Position numbers and translations under genes: made by a program. The notes under the pieces were generated by a model. The model was given only the letters and a program-made list of their open reading frames with translations, did no database searches and was not told where the DNA came from. From NCBI RefSeq assembly GCF_037975245.1, contig NC_092570.1, forward strand, positions 13,652,501 through 13,716,500: a DNA stretch of 64,000 nucleotides, written 5' to 3'. Shown here one piece after another: positions 12,629 to 24,960 of the stretch. Each line of letters begins with the position of its first letter. Position 1 is the first letter of the stretch. The stretch comes from Apostichopus japonicus (Eukaryota; Echinodermata; Holothuroidea; Aspidochirotida; Stichopodidae).

Positions 12629-13310
12629 GTGGATATTCAAAGAGAAGCAGAGGTATTATTCATTTTACAGCATGCCCTGGAAAAGATATTTTCCTCCCTA
12701 TTAGCAACCTTGCTGGAAAGTGACATGCCAGCAACAACCTTAGACGTGACCCCTGAAGCAATGACTCAGACAGCGGACCAAGCATTGCGGTATTGTGCTA
12801 GTTGTACCATATAAGTTACTAAAAAAATACAATAAAATGCAAAGCAATGAAGTTGCTGCTCAATATGTGCAAATTTTATCTAAGTGGTGTTAGGATGAAA
12901 GCCCATCTGCAGACTCATTTCTGGCTTATTCAAATAAGTGGATTCAAATACAGAATAGAGGTGGCTTATTTCTAGTCAATGATAGTGTATTTATGTTTTT
13001 CAAACGTATGGAAGAAATTGTAAGGACAACCGTACAAACTAAAAATATTGTCTGCTTACAAGATGTACACCTGCAGGGTTTATTAATGAAAAATATGGAA
13101 GGTAATCGGCAACTGTTGTGTACGTGGAATACTGTTTGTGACGTTCTTTCTCAGGAAGCTATTTCTAAACTTCGTTCTGAGGTTATGGAATGTTTCATCA
13201 AATTGAGATGTGAATCCTTTATGAAAGTATATGTAAGTATTAATAAGCAAACAACAGACAAAATATCAAGAAAATCTGACAAAGGACTTAGAAATTTTTT
13301 AGGGAAGTAG
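12629..13310 (+). pseudogene. decayed transposon-like protein fragment
   Basis: Two plus-strand frames read as one protein. The first (12629-about 12805) ends in ALRYCAS; the reading then shifts by one frame into YKLLKKYNK, passes an in-frame TAG near 12892, and continues through WIQIQNRGGLFLVNDS and VFMFFKRMEEIVR to a stop at 13308. The order LRY..., a helical stretch, then NRGGLF and a phenylalanine-rich helix resembles recurrent transposon-like proteins of invertebrates, from memory of the pattern only. One frameshift and one nonsense codon make it a pseudogene. No terminal repeats were found around it. Confidence 0.6.
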
Positions 13311-14593
13311 AGAAACCATTGTTCTAGTTGAAATGAATAGTCCTAGAGCATGAATGGAGGGAGGATGGTTGCATAAGGCTTAACATTAAGTTTTGTTCTA
13401 ATTATAACAGTTAATTTGTCATGTTGACACTTACACTACAAAGATTTGTGAAACCACTACTGATAATTTAACACTCAAGTTTGAAGGTTTACATATCTTT
13501 TTAATTTTGAGTATGTGGTTTTAAGATGAAAAGCGCGGTGGGGAGGGGGGGGGAGGCAGGCTCTGAGGTTAACAAACCTAGGGACAGTAATAACTAACCC
13601 ATAGTTTATCGTATTCCATATCATGTTATTCATTCCTTAAATTTCTTCTTTTGTCCATTTTGATAATTTTGTGTACAAGTTTTATGTTAACAATGAAGAG
13701 TTTACAACAGTCATTGCAAATTCACATTCTTGTTTTGTGTACTTTCTTTCATTTAACCTCTTAATGCTCTAGTTTAAAGCCAGCATAAAGCATGCATTTG
13801 TATCACTGTATGATGTGTTCACTACAAATTCAACAAAAAAGCGATGAAGATAGCATCGTGAATACTACTTCTTCAAGAATAATTTATACAGCATTCTGAT
13901 CATACCCAGGGTGTACTCTACCCACAGATCAATATTGTCCACTTTCCAAAACTTTGTCATTTCTACATTTATTTGAATTGTTGAAGGAAATGCTGCTACA
14001 TACAAAGAAAGGTGCCATTTACATCAGTACAAGTTTTAATCTGTGATGTACAGTATAAAATCATTTTGGAGTGGACATAGTGAAAATAAATCAGCGAAAT
14101 TGTGACAATTCATTATCCTGAGAAACATATTGTCATTCAGAAGCATTAGGCAAATAATCATAAGATATGATCAAATTCGCGGCTCACTTGCACGACTTAT
14201 GGACCACAATATAGGCAACTGTCTGAACGCCTAAGCTAAAGTATTCAGAATACAGTAGGCTATTTATTTAGCTAATTTTATCAATGTGTACACCTCAGTC
14301 TTGACTAGGGGGCCAAGCAGTAACCATTCTCTCGATTGTGACTTTCCGTGAATAATATCCTGTAAAAAGTACTAAATTCCCCAAATATACGAATGAAATG
14401 TTGTAACAACTTAAAAAATTTAGAACTAACGTTAGTCCTAGCCCTACCGCAGTACCACTACCACATAGTACCACACTGTATGCCGTTTTACGTTCAAAAG
14501 TTGTGCGCCAGTGAGATATCTGTATCATGTGATATGAATTGTCCAATGAGCCATGAGTTCTGTGTGCAATCTTTGTAGAAAACAACAAACAAC
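13311..14593. other. no gene seen
   Basis: AT-rich intergenic sequence with a G run near 13540. No splice-bounded exon, RNA gene or clear repeat was recognised. Confidence 0.4.
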
Positions 14594-16829
14594 ATGGCGG
14601 CTCCCACGGGCGCTAGTCAGTCTCCGACACACGAAAATCTACAGTGCTCAGTGCACATTGATTCTGTAAAATTTGAAGCAGTGAAGGCACTGACGAATAA
14701 ACGATGGACTAAAGTTACTTCCTGCACTAAAGATTGGCTTAATCTCAGCGGCGGAGACAGTTATATCACCGTACTACTATTACTAATCAAAGTGGCTATT
14801 CTTACGACTGTTTGTAAGAATAATTTCCGATTACGCATGCGCAGTTGCTATTTTTATGACAGGCGTACTATTTTTTACGACCAGGAGTAACAATAATTTC
14901 CGGTTAGGGTTAGGATTGGGGTTTAGGGTTAAGGTTACGGTTACCCCTACTACATGCGCAGTTGTTTTATTTACTTTACTGCGCTCGAATTCGCCTTTGT
15001 CGTAAGAATAGTTTATAAATAATTGTTACGACTAGTCGTAAGAATAGCCACGGCCATTACTAATTACTCCTGGGAGTCCATGGCCTACTACGATCAAGCG
15101 TGTGTTCAACAGCATAGTATGATGGGGTTCCACGATAAGTGTTACAGGCGGTTCATTGATAGCAAGCACATTGCTGTATGAAAACGGACAGTACCAGAGG
15201 AGACCCCATATGATTTGAAACGAAGAATTGACGGAAAAGATCGAGGAAACCAAGCAGAAGCTGGTGTATTGCCTGTACAATGTATTATATGTGGGAAAAG
15301 AAACAATGCATTACTCGGCGTTGCAAACGGGTGCAGGACAAGCTGCAGCAGGCAGAGACTTTCGATGGAGGTAAGCCTAAGCATACTACACGACTCTACT
15401 TGTACTTCTGTGGCATAGTTGAAGTGTTAAGAGAAGTTGCATAATGCAAGATCAGTAGCTCTTGAGGGATAGAATCCAAGTCAAAGGGCACAGTGTTGGA
15501 CCTGAACATAATATAATTAGTGGCATGGTCATCTGATTTGTTTTGTTATAAGGTGGTAGGAATGGAAATTTGTTTCAAATTCTCCTTCTGGGGCACTAGC
15601 CTAAGTGTTAAATACAGGCTTCATAGTTTTCTTACTGTGGTCCTTTATTTGAATGATAGAGATATTATATTAATTAAAAAAATAAGTGTAACAAAGGTGC
15701 AATAAGGTTAGGTTTGCAAGGTCTTATGGTCAGCCTGTCTAGCTTTACCAAAATGAACTTGTATCTGACTCCTTTATTATTAGTAACAGATATAATCTAC
15801 CATTGTATAATTTAAACCATAACATTAAGAGGTAATGTACTGTACTGTCAAAAAAAAGCATGTTTAAATTATTTTTGCATGACACTGGTTTGCAAAATTT
15901 GAATGTGTCTTTGTTTGTCCATAGAAGATGAGCAGATCACATGGTATATTGTCTTAGTTCTTACTTGTTCAAACTTACATTTTGATCAACAGAAAATGCA
16001 AAACAATTTGCTTTTTTTTATTTCATTTAATTAAAGTATTGCTTCGACAAGCAGCAGAGCGGAAACAAGATGAGCCCAGATTTTATGCATATTAGAGGAA
16101 AAGACTGTGTTGCCATTGAAGTGAGGTACCACTCTCTATGTTGAAGAAACTAGATACAATTCTTGACAAGGAAGACATACAGATCTTGAAAGGTAAAGTA
16201 CTGTCTTCAATGTGTGGTTCATTGAGTGTTCAGGGTTGGATCTAGGACTTTTGGAATATGGGGGTCCTCCCCCAAGGAAAATTAAAAAATTCTCTAAATG
16301 CTTTGAGATGCAATATCAGGTTTATCTTTCCATTGAAATTCTTAAAGTAATTTGCAACATATTTCTAGCTGAATTGTAATTATATTAGTACCCCACCATA
16401 AAATGTGAGACTAAAAAATATCCAATTTCATGGTACAAGGTGTTCTGTTCATCTCCATCCTCAGAGCAGAGTTTACCACCAACAAAAGATGCTCTGATCC
16501 AGCATGTTAAGTGCTGCACCAACCAGGCTGCTATTCATAGTAGGGCATTACAGCAAAGGATTGATGCACTCTCACCAGAGGGACATGGATGGAAACTTGA
16601 AAATGATGACCTTATAATCACTTGGATGACGAAGCCACCTGACCCAGATGTTTTGCTTCAGTGTTTCAGCAGTAGCTGTAGAGTCGGCAAATGTCTTAAA
16701 GGAAGATGTTCCTGTATGAATGCACAACTACCGTGTACAGACCTATGTAAATGTAGAAATTGCAGCAACTTCCAAGAAGATGTTGAGATTGTTGATGCAG
16801 GGGAAGATGATTTGGGGGATGAACTGTGA
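14594..16829 (+). pseudogene. decayed gene of a CXC-motif repetitive family
   Basis: It starts in a good context (AACATGGCGGCTCCC) and reads WTKVTSCTKDWLNLSG before a miniature element interrupts it at 14788. Beyond the element the frame YDQACVQQHS, FHDKCYRRFID continues but meets an in-frame TGA at 15179-15181. It then reads VLPVQCIICGKRNN to a GTAAGC donor after 15370. A second exon from about 16037 (LRQAAERKQDE) shifts frame before HIRGKDCVAIEVRYH. A last exon from about 16463 (acceptor CATCCTCAG) encodes LPPTKDALIQHV, HGWKLENDDLIITWM and a cysteine cluster CRVGKCLKGRCSCMN ending near 16829. This order (CxxC near the start, IRGKD, DALxQH, HGW, CXC cluster) matches a multicopy protein family of invertebrates that I know only as uncharacterised. 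The stop codon, frameshifts and insertion indicate a dead copy. A large middle part of the family also seems to be missing. Confidence 0.65.
14788..15055. mobile_element. miniature element with 18-bp inverted ends and 9-bp target duplication
   Basis: GTGGCTATTCTTACGACT (from 14792) is repeated exactly in reverse complement ending at 15051. The direct repeat ATTACTAAT flanks it at 14779-14787 and 15056-15064. A 9-bp duplication is typical of MULE-type transposons. The interior contains telomere-like TTAGGGTTAGG and GGTTTAGGG (about 14902-14935) and two CATGCGCAGT segments. It interrupts the CXC-family pseudogene. Confidence 0.85.
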
Positions 16830-18294
16830 TGGTGTTAAATCTTGATATATCTTAGTCTGAAATTTTAATCAAGTTTGAAGTTTGTGAAGAGGGTTAACTT
16901 TTTTGAAGACATGTTGTCATTATTTTGTTCCCCAGAGTTTAAAGGAACCAGAAAACATGATCTTATTCATATATTCATTTTAGCTATTAGTAAATTTACG
17001 TAGATTACCCTACCTACCAGACACCTTATGATAAATATCCACATTTTCTTCAAATCACACCTTTTTTTTCTGAGAGGGGAGGGGAGGGGGAGGAGGGTGT
17101 TATGGGCATGCTTTACCTCTTGCATATTCACAACTACATTTACTGATGGCGATGACGCAAATACCACGTCCTGAAACCAGTCAGACGTTTATATACTGTT
17201 GTTGGGGAACCATAGCCCCTGACCCTGTTCCAATATCACGGTTCTTGTTTTGCCGTAACATTTCGTTACCTGTTTATTCATATTGTTAATACGTTCTGTG
17301 AACCTGTTCAAGTTTTGACTGAAGGATTTGAACTCCCTTGGAAGCTCTTTTTGCAGGAATACGAATTATAAACATGTCGTTTCTGTAACATGGAGAAAGT
17401 ACCTAGTTTTGCAGAAAACTGTACAAAGAGTACTAAGGTAACGGATATATACCGACTATAACTTTATTTCACATCTACAATATGCCATGACGTCTTAGTG
17501 TGCCAACTTATATATTGATTTATACAAAAGAAATAGCTCACTGGTCTTAGGGCATTGGCACATCTCACTGTAACTAGGGATTTAGCTACATGTAAAGTAG
17601 AGGGGGAGGGGGTCACATCATCACATGTGTAAAACAGTTTGGATGGGGAGTGTAACAATTATGGAGAGGAACTTTTCATTATATGTGTATATTTACGCAT
17701 ACATGCACAGACGAAATGCATTCATAACATAGGGGGAAATCTAAAAATATTTGATTTATTACAATGCATTATATCTGAGTTTATTAAAAGTGGTACATTT
17801 TTATAATTAAAACCCTTAAGTTATAATGTGTAAAAATTGTATTGCATATTTCAAAGTTGAGAATGTGTTTTTTACCATTTTGGCGAAAATGGAGGGGGGG
17901 GGGGGCACAACTTTTTATGCCTGAAAACAACCCTCACTGACCCTTAGACCAGAAACCTCTTCCACCATTCTTATAACCCTGACCCAACTATTATACAAAA
18001 AAATTATATCAGTCGTAATTAAACATATAAGAAAAGAGTGGTATGTATGCACCACTGTACCAAATCTAACGTTAGTGTGTTCCTAATACATAGCATCGTA
18101 GCACGTAATGTCTATATAACACACCCAATTTCGAGGGTGCGTTACGAAAATACTGCAGGAAATTTTTTGGAGAACTTTTGATATAATGTCTATGATGCAT
18201 TGAACTACCCCAAAATGCTTTAAAAATCTAGACCCAGTTTTGCTGGAATGAAACTAATTTTGCAGCCTCTTTTTGAGTTTCAGCTGATGGCCTA
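16830..18294. other. no gene seen
   Basis: Intergenic sequence with purine- and G-rich runs (17058-17098, 17891-17906). No exon, RNA gene or tandem array was recognised. Confidence 0.4.
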
Positions 18295-18516
18295 TCACTG
18301 ATTCTTCTTCAACTGCACATAAGTTTCGGCCATGACACTACAAGAAATAACTACTGCGTATGCTGTAAGTATCAGGGGAAGCCCCATGAAGTAATCGGCT
18401 AGATACGGTCGAACGATAGAGGGCTTTTTGAACAAGTCGCCTGAGTCGGCAACTTCATATGGTTCAAAGGAAATCTGATCGCTCTCTGGGGAGGCCTGAC
18501 CTTCGTGTTTAGTCAT
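18295..18516 (-). CDS. small possible one-pass membrane protein, 73 residues
   Basis: A single minus-strand open frame with a plausible acceptor (CCACGCAG) about 15 bases before the ATG. The N-terminal half is polar and acidic. Residues about 45-62 (MGLPLILTAYAVVISCSV) form one hydrophobic segment, followed by a short basic tail ending LKKNQ. The composition looks like a real short membrane protein, or the last exon of a longer one. I do not recognise a family. No poly(A) signal or partner exon was confirmed. It could be a chance frame. Confidence 0.4.
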   Translation of the reverse strand: MTKHEGQASPESDQISFEPYEVADSGDLFKKPSIVRPYLADYFMGLPLILTAYAVVISCSVMAETYVQLKKNQ

Positions 18517-18598
18517 AGGGTTTACATAGGCTGCGTGGTATATCCTGAGGTGGTTTTAAGGACATGGTGATAAAATATCTGAAGACAGAACTCCATTC

Positions 18599-18702
18599 CA
18601 TAACAACTCCCTGGTCTAACAATTCTGTTACACCTCATTCGAAACTAGGTCAGATTACCGGCATTAGACGTTTCTTTTTGCGCAAGTCTTCACACCCTTT
18701 AA
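18599..18702 (-). mobile_element. fragment of the TTAA element family
   Basis: Reads CATAACAACTCCCTG at the left, then the inverted terminal part of the TTAA family (GCGCAAGTCTTCACACCC), and ends TTTAA. It is truncated to about 104 bp. The left boundary is the same 15-mer that bounds the element at 12492-12617. Confidence 0.65.
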
Positions 18703-19442
18703 ACCTGAATATGTCCAGATATCTCCTTGTCTGTATCTGAATCACATTACACAAAATGAAATAAAACTGTTGAGCAAACTAGCAGCAAGGTCGAAAAGTT
18801 TGTCTCCAAATGCAGATAGCAATCACTTCCGAGAAATTAAATGAACATGGAGGACGAATAAGTACCAACGACATCTAGAAATAGTTTGACACAGATATAT
18901 ATTGGCTAATTACTACAAGCACCTGATTATAAATGATGAAAGACCATTGAATTAATACAACATTGATATTGAATAATTATCACAAATTGCATATCATAAC
19001 ACAAAAAATACAAAGAATGATTTTTTTTTATCTTTAATTAAAACTTGAATTTTGAACCGTTTAATTTAAAATAATAAACTGAATTTGATTTTACTTTGTG
19101 GAATGCACCAATGAGATTCTGAAACCTGACCAATAGAGGGCCATCCAATAGGAAGTGTTGTTTTTGGTAGAAACCAGGAAGAATCCCCCCACCTTCCCTC
19201 CACCCCTTGATAAGTACTACCAGGAAGGTTGTCTCCCCATGGTTGCCTATAGCAACAGCACTGACCTCGGACATTGTATGGATAAGATGCTGCATTATAA
19301 AACTCACTATGCATTACGTGAGGCCTAGATCAATCAAACTGAAACAACCTCTTTAAATTCTTTCAGCAAACGATAATAAGCATCTAAAATGAATTATTAA
19401 ATTCAATCTTTGACTGTCTGTTGTTCATATGCTTTCTTAAAA

Positions 19443-20042
19443 TAAGGTGACCAGACATCACCAATTTTCCGGGGACAGTCCCAGATTACAGTGTGCTGTC
19501 CCCGATGAACAAGTGTCCCCGAAAATGTCCCCGATTCGTCAAAATGTTCAGGAATTTCGAAAATATCCCACATTATTAGTAAAGTAATTGTAAAAACAAA
19601 ATTTAGTCAAGTGTGCAGTCGCAGAACGAAACTAACCAGTACTTCAGGTGGGACAGTGTAAAGTGAAAACAGTGGAAAGTCAGAACCCATTTCAGTATGT
19701 CTTGTCTGGAATTCAGCAATAAGCTCAGTAGCATCAATGAAGTATTGAAGAGAAAATACACTCTTCAAAGAAGTACACTAAGACCAATTGATCACAAATT
19801 TATGACACAAGCAACTCATAAGCTCTAGCTCAAAGAACCATGTAAAAGTAATTGAATTTCATCTAAGAAAAACCTACATTTTGGAAAATAAAATTGATTT
19901 AAAAAGTGTTTTTAAGTATCACCATTTTACATCTAAGCACCTTAGGCACTTGAAAATTTTCAAAAGGGGAGGGGGACCCCTCCACCATATCAGCCACGCA
20001 ATAAATGTCCCTGATTCCAGTCAGGAAAATATGGTCACCTTA
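19443..20042. mobile_element. miniature DNA element, copy 2 (TAAGGTGAC ends)
   Basis: Begins TAAGGTGACCAGAC and ends GGTCACCTTA. It matches 7931-8409 in reverse orientation over both outer segments and is about 120 bp longer in the middle. Non-coding. Confidence 0.75.
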
Positions 20043-22169
20043 TCTTAACAGTATGAACCAAAATATAAGGAGGAAATGAAAATCGTCAAAACTGTAGAGT
20101 TACAAAGTCTAAACTTGAAAGGAAGTTTGACCAATCCATCCAACTTCAGACCGAAATAATACCAGAATAATCAAAATCAGACTTTAAAAGCAGGACCGTC
20201 CATAAGAAATCTCCTTTCCAATTAAAATATTCGGAGGTTACATCACACAACCTATATGTTGTACAGTTTTTCTGCTTTAATCATTTAATTTTAATGCAAC
20301 TAAATACTGATAAAAAAATCCACTTAATAATATATTATAAATATATATATATATAAATTTGGTTTTGTCTTTCTTTTTAGGGTGATGAATTTCAAGGTGG
20401 ATATAATTTGCAAAGACACACTGGCTCAAAATGAATACATCACACACATCAAACATAACAAAACTTAACACTAACGATTATTCACAAACAGTAGCAAAAC
20501 ATTTTGATTAAGAGTAACGTATCTATCGGGGCTTGAATTAAGGATCCATAGCAACAAAGTAACTTACAATATAGTCTTGGGAATATCATTCAAAATGACA
20601 GCAATTATTTCAGCCTTGACAAGGAAAATGATGGCATTTTGCAAGAATAAACCCAAGGCCAAATGTTTTTTTCCAAAGTAAGAGCAAAGATGTTCAGAAA
20701 AGACGAAAGTATCACTTTTTTTTCCCATCTTGCAATCTACCATAATTCTAATACTTCTGATAAGATAAAGAAATTGAAGGTTAAATGATTGAGATCTTTA
20801 ATATCAAGACATGAGGGAAGTTTTAAGAAGATGGCATTAAAGATGTGAAACGGGCAGCAGTAGAAATCTACTGCTTGTTACAGCCTAACACAATCAATAA
20901 TCAATGCATCTGGTTGCCATGGAAATGCAAAATAATCAGATATTCTTATTAACAGATCAACGTTCTGCAAGATTTACTGGTTGTAATTCTAAGCTTTCAT
21001 CGGATAGTTTCCGTTGATAACGAGCATGAACGGGGAAGGGGACAAGGTCATTGATTATCCTTTTTTTTTTCTCTGCAAAAAAACTCTCCCTTATATTAAA
21101 GAAGCTTAATCAATTTGAGAATTGGAATAACCTTGAAAACCCAACCTAGGGCCAACATGTCATTTACAATGAACAGCAAAAATACCTTTTCAACTTAGAG
21201 ATGTATTTATAATACTTAAACATGTCAAGAAATGAAAACGGTTTACTGCAGCAATTAAAAAAGTTTAAAATGTTTCTAAATATATCACTAACACAAATGT
21301 TGTAACTGAGTTTTCTGTGTTACCCTTTTCAGCTACATAGCATGTGACTGTTACTCATACATATCTTTCTGCTCGTACCAGATATTCGTTAAACCCTTTT
21401 CTTCTTCAAAAATGTTTTAAAGCAAAAATAAAACAAAACAAAACTAACAGGTTCTTTGACATTGGTAAATAGGAACCATTTAGGCCTTTAATACCTACAT
21501 GGAAGTTTTACAGTTTTAAAAAATTTGCATAACAGTGAGTTGATATCACTTTTCCAAAAATAAACTAAAGACTGATAGGAGCTAATGCTGCAAAGTAAAA
21601 TGTCATGGTGTTAATCGTTTGATAAAGTACTGGTGAATAAAAAGTTTCAGAAAGCAAACAAATTTGAGCACCCAATTGGGGAAGCAAAATCTATTCCAGG
21701 CAGTCGTCATTGACTCTCTGGCCCTCCAAGTTACTACAAAGACATTGATGCCCAATACGACTACTAAAATGAAGATACTAAAATGAAGATATTAAAATGG
21801 AGATACTAAAATGAATGATAAAGTTGGAACGTGACAGACCATCATGTGACTAGCATATTAATTTGGCCATAGTGTTAACCTTTAATATAGTCGATACAAA
21901 ATTCTCCCCCACTCCCCAACCATTACAAAAAAAAAACAATTTGAGATTGAAGGAATAACATCAAGAAGGAACCTGATGGAAGTTTTCTGTGTGATTTCCA
22001 CCTACTGAAATATCTCTCAAGTATGACACCCAGCCTGATGTTCTCCTATACATGGTTTACCTCTGACCTTTAGATTAGTTACAATCTTGTTGCCGCTTTC
22101 AAACAATGACACGATATGTTACGTTTGTAATTGTGCCATGTATGACGATGATATGATACTTAACTTACA
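20043..22169. other. AT-rich stretch, no gene seen
   Basis: Contains a short TA repeat (20338-20355) and four imperfect copies of AAAATGAAGATACT (about 21765-21815). No exon with both splice signals and a coherent frame was found on either strand. Confidence 0.4.
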
Positions 22170-23977
22170 TTCCATAGTAACGTTCTACACAAGGCTTTCA
22201 TATATAGCCTAACACTCACTGTAAATGACCTCTGGCACAACAGTAACGTTCTACACAAGGCTTTTATATATTACCTAACATTCACTGTAAATGATCTCTG
22301 GCACAATAGTAACGTTCTAAACAAGGCTTTATACATAGCCTAACACTCACTGTAAATGACCTCTGGCACAACAGTAACGTTTTACACAAGGCTTTTATAT
22401 ATAGCCTAACACTCACTGTAAATGACCTCTGGCACAATAGTAACGTTCTACACAAGGCTTTTATATATAGCCTAACACTCACTGTAAATGACCTCTGGCA
22501 CAATAGTAACGTTCTACACAAGGCTTTTATATATAGCCTAACACTCACTGTAAATGACCTCTGGCACAATAGTAACGTTCTACACAAGGCTTTTATATAT
22601 TACCTAACATTCACTGTAAATGCCCTCTGGCACAATATAACGTTCTACACAAGGCTTTTATATATAGCCTAACACTCACTGTAAATGACCTCTGGCACAA
22701 TAGTAACGTTCTACACAAGGCTTTTATATATAGCCTAACACTCACTGTAAATGACCTCTGGCACAATAGTAACGTTCTACACAAGGCTTTTATACATAGC
22801 CTAACACTCACTGTAAATGACCTCTGGCACAATAGTAACATTATACACAAGGCTTTTATACATAGCCTAACACTCACTGTAAATGACCTCTGGCACAAAA
22901 GTAACGTTATACACAAGGCTTTTATACATAGCCTAACACTCACTGTAAATTACCTCTGGCACAATAGTAATGTTCTACACAAGGCAGTTATATATAGCCT
23001 AACACTCACTGTAAATTACCTCTGGCACAATAGTAACGTTCTACACAAGGCTTTTATATATAGCCTAACATTCACTGTAAATGACCTCTGGCACAATAGT
23101 AACGTTCTACACAAGGCTTTTATATATAGCCTAACACTCACTGTAAATGACCTCTGGCAAAATAGTAACGTTATACACAAGGCTTTTATATATAGCCTAA
23201 CACTCACTGTAAATGACCTCTTGCACAATAGTAACGTTCTACACAAGGCTTTTATATATAGCCTAACACTCACTGTAAATGACCTCTGGCACAATAGTAA
23301 CGTTCTACACAAGGCTTTTATATATAGCCTAACACTCACTGTAAATGACCTCTGGCACAATAGTAGCGTTTCTACACAAGGCTTTTATATAGAGCCTAAC
23401 ACTCACTGTAAATGACCTCTGGCACAATAGTAACGTTCTACACAAGGCTTTTATATATAGCCTAACACTCACTGTAAATGCCCTCTGGCACAATAGTAAC
23501 GTTCTACACAAGGCTTTTATATATAGCCTAACACTCACTGTAAATGACCTCTGGCACAATAGTAACGTTTTACACAAGGCTTTTATACATAGCCTAACAC
23601 TCACTGTAAATGACCTCTGGCACAACAGTAACGTTTTACACAAGGCTTTTATATATAGCCTAACACTCACTGTAAATGACCTCTGGCACAATAGTAACGT
23701 TCTACACAAGGCTTTTATATAGAGCCTAACACTCACTGTAAATGACCTCTGACACAACAGTAACGTTCTACACAAGGCTTTCATGTACAGCCTAACACTC
23801 ACTGTAAATGATCTCTGGCACAATAGTAACGTTCTACACAAGGCTTTTATATATAGCCTAACACTCACTGTAAATGACCTCTGGCACAATAGTAACGTTC
23901 TACACAAGGCTTTAATATATAGCCTAACACTCACTGTAAATGACCTCTGGCGCAATAGTAACGTTCTACACAAGTTC
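22170..23977. repeat. 66-bp tandem array, about 27 units
   Basis: The unit runs CTCTGGCACAATAGTAACGT ... CACAAGGCTTTTATATATAG ... CACTCACTGTAAATGAC. Identity between units is high, with one- or two-base variants. The length is 22 codons, so minus-strand frames stay open for more than 200 residues; these are artefacts of period. On the minus strand nearly every unit has TATATAAAAGCC, a close match to a TATA box, and CAGTGAGTG, which resembles a 5' splice site. The array passes directly into the 90-bp array. Confidence 0.95.
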
Positions 23978-24960
23978 TACAAAAGTTTCTACAGAGTTGT
24001 CAGGTATTTCTCTACTTCCTGCCTGTCTTATCAATCTCGTTATCAGGTATTCCTCTACTATAAACCTGTTTTAAGTTTCTACAGAGTTGTGAGTTATTTC
24101 TCTACTTCCTGCCTGTCTTATCAATCTCATTATCAGGTATTCCTCTACTATAAACCTGTATTAAGTTTCTACAGAGTTGTCAGGTATTTCTCTACTTCCT
24201 GCCTGTCTTATCAATCTCGTTATCAGGTATTCCTCTACTATAAACCTGTTTTAAGTTTCTACAGAGTTGTGAGTTATTTCTCTACTTCCTGCCTGTCTTA
24301 TCAATCTCATTATCAGGTATTCCTCTACTATAAACCTGTATTAAGTTTCTACAGAGTTGTCAGGTATTTCTCTACTTCCTGCCTGTCTTATCAATCTCAA
24401 TATCATGTATTCCTCTACTGTAAACCTGTATTAAGTTTCTACAGAGTTGTGAGGTATTTCTCTACTTCCTGCCTGTCATATCAATCTCATTATCAGGAAT
24501 TCCTCTACTATACACCTGTATTAAGTTTCTACAGAGTTGTGAGATATTTCTCTACTACAGAGTACAGACATGTATATAAATATCTGCCAAGTTGTAGGTA
24601 TTCATCATCATAGGTACCTGTATCAAGTTTCTACTGACTTGTCATGTATTTCTCTAAAACAGACCTATATTAAGTATCTGCTGAGTTGTCAAATATTTCT
24701 CAACTAGGTATCTGTATTAAGTATCACAATTATCAGGTATTCTTCCACTATCAAACAGTATTGGGTTTCTGAAGAGTTGTGATAATATATTTTTCTACTA
24801 CAGATATGCATTAAGTTCCTGCTGGGGGTATCCCTATACTACCCACCTGTATTTAATATGTATCACCATTATCGAGTATTCCTCTAATACCACCCTGTAT
24901 CAAGTTTCTACTGAGTTTTAAGGTATTTCCCTACAACAGACCTGTATTAAGTATCTGTTC
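23978..24960. repeat. 90-bp tandem array, decaying to the right
   Basis: About seven units start with TTTCTACAGAGTTGT between about 23985 and 24540. The first ones alternate in pairs (CAGGT/GAGTT, CTCGTT/CTCATT), giving a 180-bp period. From about 24560 to 24960 only degraded units remain. The unit shares the CTGTATTAAG...GAGTTGTCAGGTATT skeleton with the neighbouring 51-bp array and with the end of the coding exon at 26110-26150. Confidence 0.9.

Noticed and set aside
19038-19314. Two minus-strand frames of 82-89 residues
   Set aside because: They overlap in different frames, have no paired splice signals, and are AT-rich towards the 3' end. Treated as chance frames.
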